From: Leptospirales bacterium
GTDB lineage: Bacteria > Spirochaetota > Leptospiria > Leptospirales > Leptonemataceae
Direction of reading: 5' to 3'
NCBI GenBank assembly: GCA_019694655.1
Contig: JAIBBN010000002.1
Coordinates: 496,001-560,000 of the forward strand
Length of the DNA stretch: 64,000 nt
Under the pieces are notes generated by a model. The model saw only the letters and a list, made by a program, of their open reading frames with translations, did no database searches and was not told where the DNA came from. Below, piece by piece: positions 1 to 9,600 of the stretch; the stretch's first letter is position 1; every line of letters begins with the position of its first letter. The translations under genes were made by a program, and so were the position numbers.

Positions 1-30
1 CGCTGCTACTTGAGAATTCTGAGGTTTCCC

Positions 31-363
31 ATGTCCCGCAAGCTGTTCGTCGGCGGATTGAGTTGGAATACCAACAACGATGGATTACGCCGTAGCTTTG
101 AACAATTTGGCGCCGTCGAAGAGGCGAAGGTCATCCTGGATCGAGATACCGGCCGCTCGCGCGGTTTTGGCTTTGTAACCTTCAGCCAGGAGGAAGATGC
201 AGCCAGGGCAATGGCGGAAATGGACGGGCAGAACCTTGATGGGCGAACGATTCGCGTGAACCAGGCTGAGGACAATCGCGGTCCGCGCGGGGGCGGCGGC
301 CGCGGCGAGCGCGGGGGCGATCGTGGCGATCGAGGAGATCGCGGCGGACGCCACCACGGCTGA
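31..363 (+). CDS. RRM-domain RNA-binding protein with Gly/Arg-rich tail
   Basis: A 110-aa protein with one RNA recognition motif. RNP2 is seen as KLFVGGLSW (residues 3-11) and RNP1 as RGFGFVTF (about residues 46-53), the two strands whose aromatic residues stack on RNA. After the roughly 80-residue RRM comes a low-complexity tail of Gly, Arg and Asp (GERGGDRGDRGDRGGRHHG). This is the layout of the small bacterial and cyanobacterial Rbp-type proteins, which bind single-stranded RNA in the cytoplasm. The ATG at 31 is preferred over an in-frame TTG at 10 because it places the start two residues before RNP2. The RNA targets cannot be read from the sequence. Confidence 0.92.
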   Translation: MSRKLFVGGLSWNTNNDGLRRSFEQFGAVEEAKVILDRDTGRSRGFGFVTFSQEEDAARAMAEMDGQNLDGRTIRVNQAEDNRGPRGGGGRGERGGDRGDRGDRGGRHHG

Positions 364-386
364 TTCAGTCCGAGAGAATTGGAACG

Positions 387-959
387 CTAGCGGGCCCCGG
401 ACTCAATGGGGGCCTGCCAGCGTGGAACGCCGCTAAGGGCGCCACTTCGAAATTCGGCATTCAGGCTGCCTGATGGGGTGCGTAAACTGGCGCGGAAAAC
501 CTCCGCGTCGGCGGTTGGCATCCAGGTCGCTTCCTCGAATCGATAAAAATGCCCGCCAGATTGAACCTGGATATCGCGTACCGGTAGGCCATTGATCCAG
601 ATTGCGCTCAGGCTGGCGCCATCTGACCATCGCAGGACCCCCTGGCCATCCAGAACGCCGCCCTTGAATTGGCCCTCATACTGTGCCGCTAACAAGTCGC
701 CGTTACAATAGCCGCGCAGGCCAGCGCCAGCCGGACTCAGTCCCTCCCAGGCGCCCAGATAGAAGCCGCCGCTGGCGAAGTAGTTCAATCGCGCCTCAGC
801 CAGTTCCGATCTGCCAGCGACGCAAAGCGGCGGTGCGCCTGCGGCGGAGGCCGGTTGCGGAGCGGAATCCCCGCGCAGCGACAGCCATGGCAAGCAGCCG
901 ACAGCGGCCAGCATCATACACAGGCTCAAGATTGTTCGAAGTAAGGTTGTAAGAGTCAC
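387..959 (-). CDS. Putative lipoprotein with MORN-like repeat
   Basis: A 190-aa protein with a GTG start. It has a signal peptide ending in LAAVGC, which fits the relaxed spirochaetal lipobox and would place the lipidated Cys at residue 22. The middle of the protein carries a MORN-type motif, YEGQFKGGVLDGQGVLRWSDG-like (near residues 93-113), preceded by weaker Gly/Trp-rich repeats. MORN repeats form short beta-hairpins found in membrane-associated and scaffold proteins; no enzymatic motif is visible. It converges on the RRM gene and lies 12 bases downstream of the next minus-strand gene, so the two may be co-transcribed. Function unknown. Confidence 0.75.
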   Translation of the reverse strand: MTLTTLLRTILSLCMMLAAVGCLPWLSLRGDSAPQPASAAGAPPLCVAGRSELAEARLNYFASGGFYLGAWEGLSPAGAGLRGYCNGDLLAAQYEGQFKGGVLDGQGVLRWSDGASLSAIWINGLPVRDIQVQSGGHFYRFEEATWMPTADAEVFRASLRTPSGSLNAEFRSGALSGVPRWQAPIESGAR

Positions 960-971
960 TCTATTTTGGCC

Positions 972-1652
972 TCAAACAAATTCTACCTGGATCGACGAAT
1001 AGCGGTCGCGATACGATTGCAGAGCTGCCTTTATCGCACTCAACTGTGGCTGCGAACGCAACATATGGATAATGCAATGTTCAGAATCATATACGTATGC
1101 GATGTATCTTGAAAATGTAATTAGATACTGATTCTTTTCAATGATGTCGTCCTTCCAGCTGCGACCCTGCGGCTTTCGGTGGAAGGCCGCCAAAATACCA
1201 TCCTCCCCCAACCGGCCATGCAATGACTTCAAATCGACGAGGCTGACATAGCGCACATCGGCCTGCCCCTGAACGCGGATGCCAGAAATCGGGTCAATCA
1301 AGAGATAGGCATTTTTCAGCCGCGGCCCCGCGAGGTCGCTAAAGTACTGTTGCGACTTCTTTTCGACGCCATAGCTCTTTCGTGTTATGTATGGATCGAA
1401 AGGTATGGACTCGCGGCCAAAATATTCCTGCAATTCCTGCAGGCGTCGCGATGGTTCAGCGACAAGGCGATCGACATATTCGCGCAGCAACTGATTCTTT
1501 TCGCCAGCCGCGCCTCGTTCCAGCGGACCAGAGGGCAACTCCTCAACTCCCTCCGGTTGCAATCTGGCATACACCAGGCTCTGCAGCCAGGGCGTGGTCG
1601 AAATTACATGCCGTGCGACGTCGTATCGAAATAGTTCGCGAGCAACGCTCAT
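972..1652 (-). CDS. Hypothetical protein, 226 aa
   Basis: I do not recognise this protein. It is 226 aa, has no signal peptide or membrane segment, and looks cytoplasmic. It has a mixed alpha/beta composition, with an acidic/charged middle and a C-terminal part rich in Tyr and Ile (KNQYLITFSRYIAYVYDSE). The codon pattern matches the neighbouring genes and the reading frame is clean over 680 bases. It lies 12 bases upstream of the MORN-motif lipoprotein gene and 70 bases downstream of another unrecognised minus-strand gene. Confidence 0.65.
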   Translation of the reverse strand: MSVARELFRYDVARHVISTTPWLQSLVYARLQPEGVEELPSGPLERGAAGEKNQLLREYVDRLVAEPSRRLQELQEYFGRESIPFDPYITRKSYGVEKKSQQYFSDLAGPRLKNAYLLIDPISGIRVQGQADVRYVSLVDLKSLHGRLGEDGILAAFHRKPQGRSWKDDIIEKNQYLITFSRYIAYVYDSEHCIIHMLRSQPQLSAIKAALQSYRDRYSSIQVEFV

Positions 1653-1722
1653 GCCTTCTGACTCCAGGGTTCACTTTCTGGCGCAGCACAATGCGGTCAA
1701 CTGAAGCGATGACCGGCGGCGC

Positions 1723-2178
1723 TCAGGAAGGCGATGGATTTTGCATTTCGTCTTCGGCAATGACCTCAAGGTTGCGCAGGTCGCTCAAGAGCTGGACCAA
1801 TTCGCTTCGTGCCGAATTCGGATCCACTGCGGCATCCCTGCGAACACGAATGAGTTGCTTTAGAGCGTGGTGAATAACCTCGACTGCTGCAGTCCGTTGA
1901 CGGGCATCGCCGGCATCGAGCAGGAGAACAACCGCTTCAATCAACTTGATCGTGACATGGTCTATGACCGCCAGCGCATCGGAGCGCGCATCCCCTGGAC
2001 TCTGCACACTCGACTGTAGCGCGTCCTGCGCCTCGTCCAGCAGCCGGATGCGTATGATGTGCGGGTCGCCCGTCCGACTGAGTACGGCACGGAATGGACG
2101 TCGCAGCGCAAAGAGCGACGCGCCCTCGGCCGGAACAAAGCGCACTTGCTGGCTGCGAGCCCCTGGGCGGCGTGACAT
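1723..2178 (-). CDS. Hypothetical alpha-helical protein, 151 aa
   Basis: Not recognised. The first 45 residues are Arg-rich. The rest looks like two or three amphipathic helices rich in Ala, Leu, Val and acidic residues (for example DHVTIKLIEAVVLLLDAGDA), which suggests a small helical bundle. FlaF/FlbT-like or PilZ-like N-terminal features were considered but nothing decisive is visible. There is no signal peptide. A TTG immediately precedes the chosen ATG. No clear ribosome-binding site is seen, so the start is uncertain. Confidence 0.5.
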   Translation of the reverse strand: MSRRPGARSQQVRFVPAEGASLFALRRPFRAVLSRTGDPHIIRIRLLDEAQDALQSSVQSPGDARSDALAVIDHVTIKLIEAVVLLLDAGDARQRTAAVEVIHHALKQLIRVRRDAAVDPNSARSELVQLLSDLRNLEVIAEDEMQNPSPS

Positions 2179-2456
2179 CAAGAAAGAGCGCAGCAGTGCG
2201 CCGCGACAGGGTCAATTCCCTTTCCGTCCCGGGGCTCGCAGAAGCCTTCCGACAGGGCTTATGGCTTAGGGGCAGTCGACCGAAGGAGTATAGTAAGACC
2301 ATCAAAGCAGCAGGAATTCGAGGCCAGAAATCGCCCCTGTTCGTCTAAGTATATATACGAGCGGAATTCGGGGCTGAACTGAAAAGGCCTTGCGCTTTTA
2401 GTGCAGTGCAAAACAATGTGTCGCTGCGCTTCATGAGGAATGGAGGCTCTCGAAAT

Positions 2457-2630
2457 ATGGAGTTCAAATTGCTCTATTTTACCTGCCCACGATGCAGCCA
2501 CTATCCGGTGGCTGCCCGCCCAGGCAGCATCGGCATCTGCCAGAATTGCAAGGAACGCCTTGATGAGAGCGGCAAGTCGCTGGAAGCAAGTATTCAGCAA
2601 AAGGTAGCCGCCTACTCTGGACTGATCTGA
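2457..2630 (+). CDS. Small zinc-ribbon protein
   Basis: A 57-aa protein beginning MEFKLLYFTCPRC. Two CxxC knuckles, CPRC (about residues 10-13) and CQNC (about 29-32), are 15 residues apart, as in a zinc ribbon binding one Zn(II). The C-terminal third is a short charged helix. The ATG at 2457 is supported by GGAGG at 2442-2446. An upstream in-frame start at 2406 would add a poor N-terminus before the strand leading to the first knuckle. Such mini zinc ribbons are often nucleic-acid or protein adaptors. The specific role is unknown. Confidence 0.7.
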   Translation: MEFKLLYFTCPRCSHYPVAARPGSIGICQNCKERLDESGKSLEASIQQKVAAYSGLI

Positions 2631-2720
2631 TTGCTGGCGCCGCACCGCGCCCGGCGACGCAAATATTCTTCCAGTTTGCTGGCAAGGAAATCCAGCCTCA
2701 GAAAAAAGCAGTCCGCGATT

Positions 2721-2751
2721 TTGACATTAGAGTTAACTCTAACGTTATAAT
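2721..2751 (+). promoter_or_regulatory. MerR-type promoter: -35, 19-bp spacer with palindrome, -10
   Basis: TTGACA at 2721-2726 and TATAAT at 2746-2751 are both perfect consensus elements, but they are separated by 19 bp instead of 17. The spacer region holds a 16-bp perfect palindrome, TTAGAGTTAACTCTAA (2727-2742), centred on GTTAAC. An over-long spacer containing a dyad is the hallmark of promoters activated by MerR-family regulators, which underwind the DNA to realign the two elements. It lies 35 bases upstream of the SDR gene. No merR-like gene is visible nearby. The elements are seen directly; the regulator family is inferred. Confidence 0.7.
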
Positions 2752-2786
2752 AAAACCCACTCCTTCACCGGGGAAAGGTCTGGGTA

Positions 2787-3527
2787 ATGAAATCGATTTT
2801 GATCACCGGGGCAAGCTCCGGAATTGGCCATCAACTTGCGCTGGAATTTGGAGCGCGAGGCTATGATCTGGCGCTCTGCTCGCGCCGCATGGATGCGCTG
2901 CAATCACTGCGCAGTGAAATCAAGGCGCGCCATCCCGAACGTCGCGTAGAAATCTACGCGCTGGACGTAACGGACTACGACGAGTTGCCGCGTCACATTG
3001 AAGAAGCAGCTCGAGCCCTCGGAAAGCTGGATATCATCGTTGCCGGCGCTGGGCTTGGCAGCGCCGGACGAGTTGGCGGCGGTAATTTCGCCGCAGATCG
3101 CGCCGTCATCGAAGCGAACGTGATCGGCGCAATGGCGACTCTTGATGCCGCTGTCACTTTTTTCCGCCGCCAGGGATTCGGTCAGGCGGTTGCAATATCC
3201 TCCGTAGCCGCGTTTCGAGGCCTTCCTGGCAGCGCTTCCTACAGCGCTTCCAAAGCCGCCATCGCCGTCTATGCCGAGGCAATGCGCGCCGAGCTCTATA
3301 ATTCTCCCATCAAAGTCACCACCCTTTTCCCCGGATACATTGACACGCCACTGAATCGCAAGATCAAGAATCGGCCCTTTTTGGTTTCGGTTGAAAAAGG
3401 TTGTCGGATCATCGCTGACCTGATCGAGCGCGAAGTTCAAGAGTCCACGGTCCCGGTCTTTCCCTGGAATATCATGAAGTATATTCTGCGCCTTCTGCCA
3501 GTTTCTCGCGTCGCCCGTCTCGGCTGA
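2787..3527 (+). CDS. Short-chain dehydrogenase/reductase (SDR)
   Basis: A 246-aa classical SDR. The Rossmann nucleotide-binding motif is TGASSGIG (residues 7-14). The structural motif is NVIG near residue 111. The catalytic Ser is in ISSV (138-139), followed by YSASK with Tyr152 and Lys156. CSRR after beta-2 puts basic residues where NADP-preferring SDRs contact the 2'-phosphate. The C-terminus is hydrophobic and basic (ILRLLPVSRVARLG), as in SDRs acting on lipid-like substrates at membranes. It follows a MerR-type promoter, so expression is probably induced by a redox or electrophile-like signal. The substrate cannot be assigned. The start is a clear ATG. Confidence 0.92.
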   Translation: MKSILITGASSGIGHQLALEFGARGYDLALCSRRMDALQSLRSEIKARHPERRVEIYALDVTDYDELPRHIEEAARALGKLDIIVAGAGLGSAGRVGGGNFAADRAVIEANVIGAMATLDAAVTFFRRQGFGQAVAISSVAAFRGLPGSASYSASKAAIAVYAEAMRAELYNSPIKVTTLFPGYIDTPLNRKIKNRPFLVSVEKGCRIIADLIEREVQESTVPVFPWNIMKYILRLLPVSRVARLG

Positions 3528-3557
3528 GTCGCCCGATCGACGAAAGAGGACAGTGCG

Positions 3558-6494
3558 ATGGGTCCGATCTACATCAACTTCTTTGGGCTTTCGATTGTCA
3601 TCGGCGCCTTGTTCTATCTGCTGGTTTGCGCTTTTGTGTTCCTTTCCATACCGGATCGATCGCGAAGCACCCTGCACCTGGGGCTTGGCTACCTCTACTC
3701 CGGATTATTCATACTGGCATTTTTGCCTGCGCACGCCTGGTACGACTCGCATGCCGCATTTCACCGTTGGTTAAGCGTACCCGCCGCGCTGCTTGTTCAT
3801 CCCCACTATGCGCAGATTTTCTTCCACTTTCCTGACACAAAATACCGGCGAACTGCGTACATCTCTCTGCTTGTCCAGTATGCTGCGGCGCTGGGTCTGA
3901 GTGTATTCTTCTACGTAGAAACCTTTCATGCGTCACGAATCTATTCATTTCGCGGGCACCTCTGGGATTTCGACGCCGAAGGTCCTACGCGGCTGGTCGC
4001 TCTGCTGGTCGCACTGAATAGCGTCTACCTTATTGTGGTCGGCGGGCGCCATATCGCTGTTCGCAAACAAAAGCGCATCGCGATCGCAGCTATTCTGCTG
4101 TGTATGATTTTCGCTGGCGTTGTACCCGCGGCTACAAACATACTGAGTCGCAATGGTACGATCAGTCGCGACGTTCACCAGACTTTTCTGGTATTGATGT
4201 CGTTGCTCGGTCTCTTCAGCGCACTCCTGATCTACTTCAACAATACAACTGATCGCACTACATTCATGGGCAAAATCGTAGGCGTCAGCCTGGTGACGTT
4301 GATGGTGGTAATGGTCTTCGTGACTTACCATTCCTTCCAGGAGCAAGAAATTGCTTACGATCAGGTGCGCCGCGAGCAAACATCGCGCCTTACTGTAGAT
4401 CGCGACTATCCAATCGAAGACCTTGAGTATCTTGCCTGTTACGATCTCAATGAGGGGACGTTTCAGGTCCAACGCGGCGAAACTCAGATGCAACAAACGG
4501 ACCTTGCACGCCGGCACCGGGAATTTGTCGACACTGCTGCGGCGGAGGAAATCGAGAGACTGCCGACTGTCGACTTCCGCCCAGCGATCAGCAAATATGC
4601 GCTCTCCCTCCCCCTTGGTCTGACTGTCGCCCGTACAATGATTCAGCAGCATTTGCAAAACGGCCTGCCGTCTGGGGATGCCGATTTAAGATCCCGCATT
4701 CTGAATGTCTTTGCCTATCGCCATATCCGCGGCGCGCGTTACTACCGCAGCGCCGGCGACCGACGCTATGTTGTCTTCATGGAATACAGCCCTTCTGGCC
4801 GGGTTTACGAGGCCGGGTTTTCGTATGCCGCCTATCGCCAGCAGATCCATCAGACAGGCTTGATCCTGGGGCTGATTTTCCTGGGCGTCGTTCTGGCAGT
4901 GCTGGTCGGCTTCCGCTTCTTCTTCCTGGGCAGCCTGGTTCGACCGCTGGATCGATTGCTGGAAGGCGTCCGACAGGTCAACGATGGCAGAATGGACATT
5001 GAAGTGCCCGTTGCCGTTTCCGACGAGATCGGATTTTTGACCCGCTCGTTTAACGGAATGGTAGCATCGATCCGCGAGGCGCGAGTGCGATTGCAACAGT
5101 ATGCCGAAAATCTCGAGAGCAGAGTGCGCGAGCGAACCGCCGAGTTGCAGAACACGTTGACGCGAGTGCAAGAGCTGAAGCACCAGCAAGATGCAGACTA
5201 CTTTTTAACTTTGCTCCTGATCAAGCCCCTGACTGCCAACGATTCCACCAGCGACACAGTGGACGTTGAATATCTGATGCGTCAGAAAAAGCGCTTCGCT
5301 TTTCGAAAGTGGAAGGAGGAGATTGGCGGCGACTTTTGCAGCTCCCACAGCATTCTACTGCGCGGTCGTCCGCACACTGTATTCCTCAATGCCGATGCCA
5401 TGGGCAAATCTCTACAGGGCGCCGGCGGCGCCCTGGTGCTTGGGGCTGTGTTCGAATCATTGATGGAACGAAGCAAGAACATGCCTGTGCTGAAGGAGCA
5501 AACGCCGGAACGCTGGATCAAAAATGCTTTTCAGGAACTACAGGGCGTCTTCGAAAGTTTCGATGGCAGTATGCTTTGCTCCATGGCGCTGGGCGTAATC
5601 GATGACGCCAGCGGTTTATTGTACTATGTGAATGTAGAGCACCCTTTTGGAGTGCTCTACCGCAATGGCAAGGCTGGGTTCTTTGAGGACGAAGTCATGT
5701 TTCGCAAACTGGGGATCGCTGGTCTGCGCAGCCAATTGCGCGTACTGACGCTGCAACTGATTCCGGGGGACGTACTGATACTCGGTTCCGACGGCCGCGA
5801 TGATATCGCAATCCAACCCGAGGCGCCCGGAAAACGATACATCAATGAGGATGAGACTCTGTTTCCGCGCGTCGTAGAGGAAGCCGGGGCGCAACTGGAC
5901 GAAATCGCTCGGCGCCTGCAGGAAATTGGCGAGCTGACGGACGATCTCTCGCTGATGCGTATTGTCTATCGAGCCGAAGCCGCAACAGAGGCAGGCAACA
6001 TGGACCAGAAGCAAGCCAGTGCCATGCGCAGAGAATCTCTGGTCTTGATCAGCCAGGGAAAAATCGACGAGGCTGAAGAGAATTTGAACAAGGCGCTAGA
6101 GCTTGATCCGAATTACCTGCCCGCTCTTCGGTCCATCATTCGACTGCATCTCGATCGCAGAGAATATCAGAGCGCCCTTCGCTTTGTCGAACAACTCATA
6201 GCTCAGCAGCCAGGCGACACTCAGATGATTGCGCTGGCCGCGGCGCTATGCAAGCGACTTAAGCGTTACGAAGAAGCTATTGACCATGGCGAACGCGTCC
6301 GCTTGCGCGAACCCTGTTTAGTACGTAATTTGATCACGCTGGGCGAGGCCTACGCGGCTGTGGAGAACTATTCGCGGGCTACTAAAATGCTGGATCGTGC
6401 GCTGGATCTGGAAAATACAGGAAGCGGCAGTGATCGCGCCCGGAAGCTACATTTAAAGGTGGCCGCAGTAAGCAAGCGCTTGTACTGCCCCTGA
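3558..6494 (+). CDS. 7TM-HAMP-SpoIIE (PP2C) phosphatase with TPR tail
   Basis: A 978-aa membrane signalling protein. Residues 1-235 hold about seven transmembrane helices. Another helix (about 238-258) precedes an extracytoplasmic sensor region (about 260-430) and a further membrane span (433-455). A HAMP domain with coiled coil (455-540) leads to a SpoIIE-type PP2C phosphatase (about 555-800). Metal-binding aspartates are kept in GGDFC, ADAMGKS, GSDGRDD and DDLSL. The last about 150 residues are TPR-like repeats. SpoIIE phosphatases usually dephosphorylate anti-anti-sigma (STAS) proteins; none is encoded nearby. AGAGGA at 3548 supports the ATG. Followed by a second SpoIIE protein 116 bases downstream. 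Confidence 0.9.
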   Translation: MGPIYINFFGLSIVIGALFYLLVCAFVFLSIPDRSRSTLHLGLGYLYSGLFILAFLPAHAWYDSHAAFHRWLSVPAALLVHPHYAQIFFHFPDTKYRRTAYISLLVQYAAALGLSVFFYVETFHASRIYSFRGHLWDFDAEGPTRLVALLVALNSVYLIVVGGRHIAVRKQKRIAIAAILLCMIFAGVVPAATNILSRNGTISRDVHQTFLVLMSLLGLFSALLIYFNNTTDRTTFMGKIVGVSLVTLMVVMVFVTYHSFQEQEIAYDQVRREQTSRLTVDRDYPIEDLEYLACYDLNEGTFQVQRGETQMQQTDLARRHREFVDTAAAEEIERLPTVDFRPAISKYALSLPLGLTVARTMIQQHLQNGLPSGDADLRSRILNVFAYRHIRGARYYRSAGDRRYVVFMEYSPSGRVYEAGFSYAAYRQQIHQTGLILGLIFLGVVLAVLVGFRFFFLGSLVRPLDRLLEGVRQVNDGRMDIEVPVAVSDEIGFLTRSFNGMVASIREARVRLQQYAENLESRVRERTAELQNTLTRVQELKHQQDADYFLTLLLIKPLTANDSTSDTVDVEYLMRQKKRFAFRKWKEEIGGDFCSSHSILLRGRPHTVFLNADAMGKSLQGAGGALVLGAVFESLMERSKNMPVLKEQTPERWIKNAFQELQGVFESFDGSMLCSMALGVIDDASGLLYYVNVEHPFGVLYRNGKAGFFEDEVMFRKLGIAGLRSQLRVLTLQLIPGDVLILGSDGRDDIAIQPEAPGKRYINEDETLFPRVVEEAGAQLDEIARRLQEIGELTDDLSLMRIVYRAEAATEAGNMDQKQASAMRRESLVLISQGKIDEAEENLNKALELDPNYLPALRSIIRLHLDRREYQSALRFVEQLIAQQPGDTQMIALAAALCKRLKRYEEAIDHGERVRLREPCLVRNLITLGEAYAAVENYSRATKMLDRALDLENTGSGSDRARKLHLKVAAVSKRLYCP

Positions 6495-6610
6495 CTTCGG
6501 ACGCAGTCGGTTTTAGGCGCATAACCGGACTCTTGACGCTGGTCTCAGGTTGTCGTTGCCGGCGCCTGCTGTACTTGACCAATGCCGCAGCGCCCTCAAT
6601 ATCGATCAAA

Positions 6611-9600
6611 ATGCCAGAATTGGTGTTAGGCGCGCTGCGATGGTGCGGACGATTCCTCTGTGCAATAGGCGTCCTCGTACTTTGTACGCTTTGCGGCGAT
6701 TCGACTCGATGGCCCGATAATTCAGCTGCGCTCCATCTTGACGACAGCTGGCAATATCGCTGGGGCGACTCGCCGCGAAATGCCGCGAATCAGTTTGCAT
6801 GGTTGGAGGACAGCAGTCCGACGCACTGGCGCACCCTGCCTGCCGGAATGCAACCGGAGGGTCGCGGCGAACAGGATCACCTCTGGCAACGCGTGCAACT
6901 GGGTCACGGGGCGTGGCGTGATCCAACGTTATTCTTGTTCAGCGTAGACTACGCCTTCGAGGCTTATCTCGATGGTCAGCTGATCTATCACTTTGGAAAG
7001 ATCAGGACCGACGGCAAGGCTGAATTCCCGGGATGGCGCAAGCACTTCATTGCCCTGCCGCCGAATTACCAGGGAAAGTTCATCTATTTGCGAATTTATT
7101 CGGACTACCACGATATTGGCGTCTTTGGATCTAGCCTGCTTGGTTCGCGCGCTGAACTGCAGCAGGATATGCTGCAACGAGATTTACATGTACTCCTGCT
7201 GTCTATCGTCGCAATGCTCTTTTCGCTCTATCCGATTTTGGTCTTTCTGCGTAACCGCAATGAGTGGGCTTACCTTTTCCTGGGACTATTTTGTGCAGCT
7301 ATGGGGATAGCCTACTTTCAAGATGCCGGACTTCGCCAGCTAATTTTTGATGCGCCAGCTCTGCTGGTTGTCCTGTCGGCAATTGCCGACATCGTAGCCT
7401 GTATTGCGATCCTATCCTTTTTTGCTGCGGTGCTGGGGGGTATTCATCGGCGCATCTTGAGCTACGTACTTATCCCGCATTTCCTTTACGGCGTATTTGC
7501 CCTTGCAACAGCCCCATTCGACTTTCCTTTCTTTGCCGACGCCTTTCCCTATTTCAATGTCGTCGAAGCGCTGGATCTTTGTTTGCTGATAGGACTCAGT
7601 TTACACGCTGGTCTCGGCGGGAATTCCGATGCGCGAATTCTGACTCTTGGATTTCTTCTGGCGCTTCCGCTTATCTTGCATGATCTGATTGCCGGACCGT
7701 TGGCGCCGCGCCTGATGCCCGCCAGCGTAGTCATTCTAATATTGGCGCAAGGCGCCCTCCTGTGGCGACGTCAGCGAGAGACGCAACGTCGCGTTCTGGC
7801 ATATTCGGCCGAACTTGAATTTAAGAATGCCGAACTATCGCGTCTGGACCGTCTGAAAGATGAGTTTCTGACAAATACATCGCACGAACTCAAGACGCCG
7901 TTGAACGGCATCATTGGGCTGGCTGACTCCTTGATGGAAGGGGCGGAAGGGCCGGTGGCTCCAGGTGTGGGCAATAATCTGCAATTGATATCCGCCAGCG
8001 GACGACGACTGAACAGCTTAATCAATGATATCCTTGACTTTTCGCGGCTAAAGCAACGTGATATTCTGCTCCACCGCCGTTCCGTTGACCTGCGCGCCGT
8101 TGCTGAGCTGTGCGTCCAATTGTGCACTCCCTTGCTCGACGGCCGACCAATCAAACTTGAGAATCAGTGCCCCGACGGATTGCCGCGAGCGCTGGCGGAC
8201 GAGGATCGATTGCTGCAGATACTTCTGAATCTGCTTGGAAATGCGCTGAAATTCACTGACCTTGGAGTTGTAAGGATAGATGCAGAGATAGCAAATGATG
8301 GCATGCTGGAACTTTCGGTCGCGGATACAGGCATCGGAATTTCAGTCGAAAAGCAATTGAGGATTTTTGAGAGCTTCGAGCAGGTCGACGGATCAAGCGC
8401 TCGACGGCATGGAGGCGCCGGTCTTGGCCTGGCCATTGCCAATCATCTTGCCGATTTGCATGGCGGCAAGTTGCGAGTGGAGTCGGAACTCGGGCGCGGC
8501 AGTCGCTTCACTCTTAGTCTGCCTTGCGCTGTACATGAGGACACGGAAAGCAGCGTCGAATGGGTGCAGCACGGCACGCGCGCCACGGAAACTTCTTCGA
8601 GTCTTAATGTCCGAACGCCGGCTACGCCCGAATCAACTTACAGATTGCAAGGTGTGACCAAAGAGGATTGGCAAGCTCACGTCCTGGTAGTGGACGATGA
8701 ACCGGTCAATGTCCAGGTAATTGCCAACTATTTGAGCGTAATCAAAGTCAGGGTGAGTTCCGCACGCAGTAGCGAGGGGGTCTTCGCCTTACTGAATGCT
8801 GATCAGGCGGCGCCTCCGGATCTGCTGCTTCTTGATGTCATGCTGCCAGGGATGAATGGCCTTGAAATTTGCCGAAGGCTTCGACAGCGCTATTCGCTGG
8901 CCGAATTGCCGGTGCTGATGCTGACTGCTCGAAGTCAGTCTCAAGATTTGCTCAACGGCTTCGCAGCTGGCGCCAACGACTACCTTCCCAAGCCAGTAGA
9001 AAAGGCGCCGTTGCTGGCGCGCGTGAACGCCCTTCTGAACATGAAGCGAGCAGCGCGCGAACAGCGCGAATTGGCTACATTGCAACAGGAGATTCGCCTT
9101 GCCACGCAACTGCAGCGCTCGATCTTGCCCGACCCATTACCCGTAGATCCTCGCATCGAAATTCAAGTATTTTATTTGCCTAAACAATCTATAGGAGGCG
9201 ACTTTTACGATTTCCAGCATCCCGGGGAAGGACGCCTTGGGGTTATTATCGCCGATGTCTGTGGACACGGCATTCCGGCCGCTATTGGCGCCGCGATGCT
9301 GAAGATTGCCTTTGGCGGAACTGCCGCCCTGGCCGATCAGCCGGCGGAGGTGCTCAATCAAATTCGGAGCACGCTTGCCAAACGGCTTGCCGGACAGTTT
9401 ATTACGGCAGCCTACGCTTTCGTGGATTTGCCAGACTCAAGTCTTTCTGTCTCTTTCGCCGGCCATCCGCCGCTGATGCTTCTAAAGGCCGGATCGAAAG
9501 AACCATTGCTGCTTAAGCCTCCTGGACCGGTGCTCGCGGAGCTTCCATGGTCGGGGGACTACAACACCCTGCGAACGCCTTTGCATTCAGGCGACAGGAT

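Noticed and set aside
2259-2645. Minus-strand frame of 128 codons spanning the gap and the zinc-ribbon gene
   Set aside because: The plus-strand gene has a clear ribosome-binding site and two CxxC knuckles. The minus-strand product lacks features.
2904-3677. Long minus-strand reading frame opposite the SDR gene
   Set aside because: It lies antisense to a gene with complete SDR motifs and its product has no recognisable domain. It is a by-product of codon bias.
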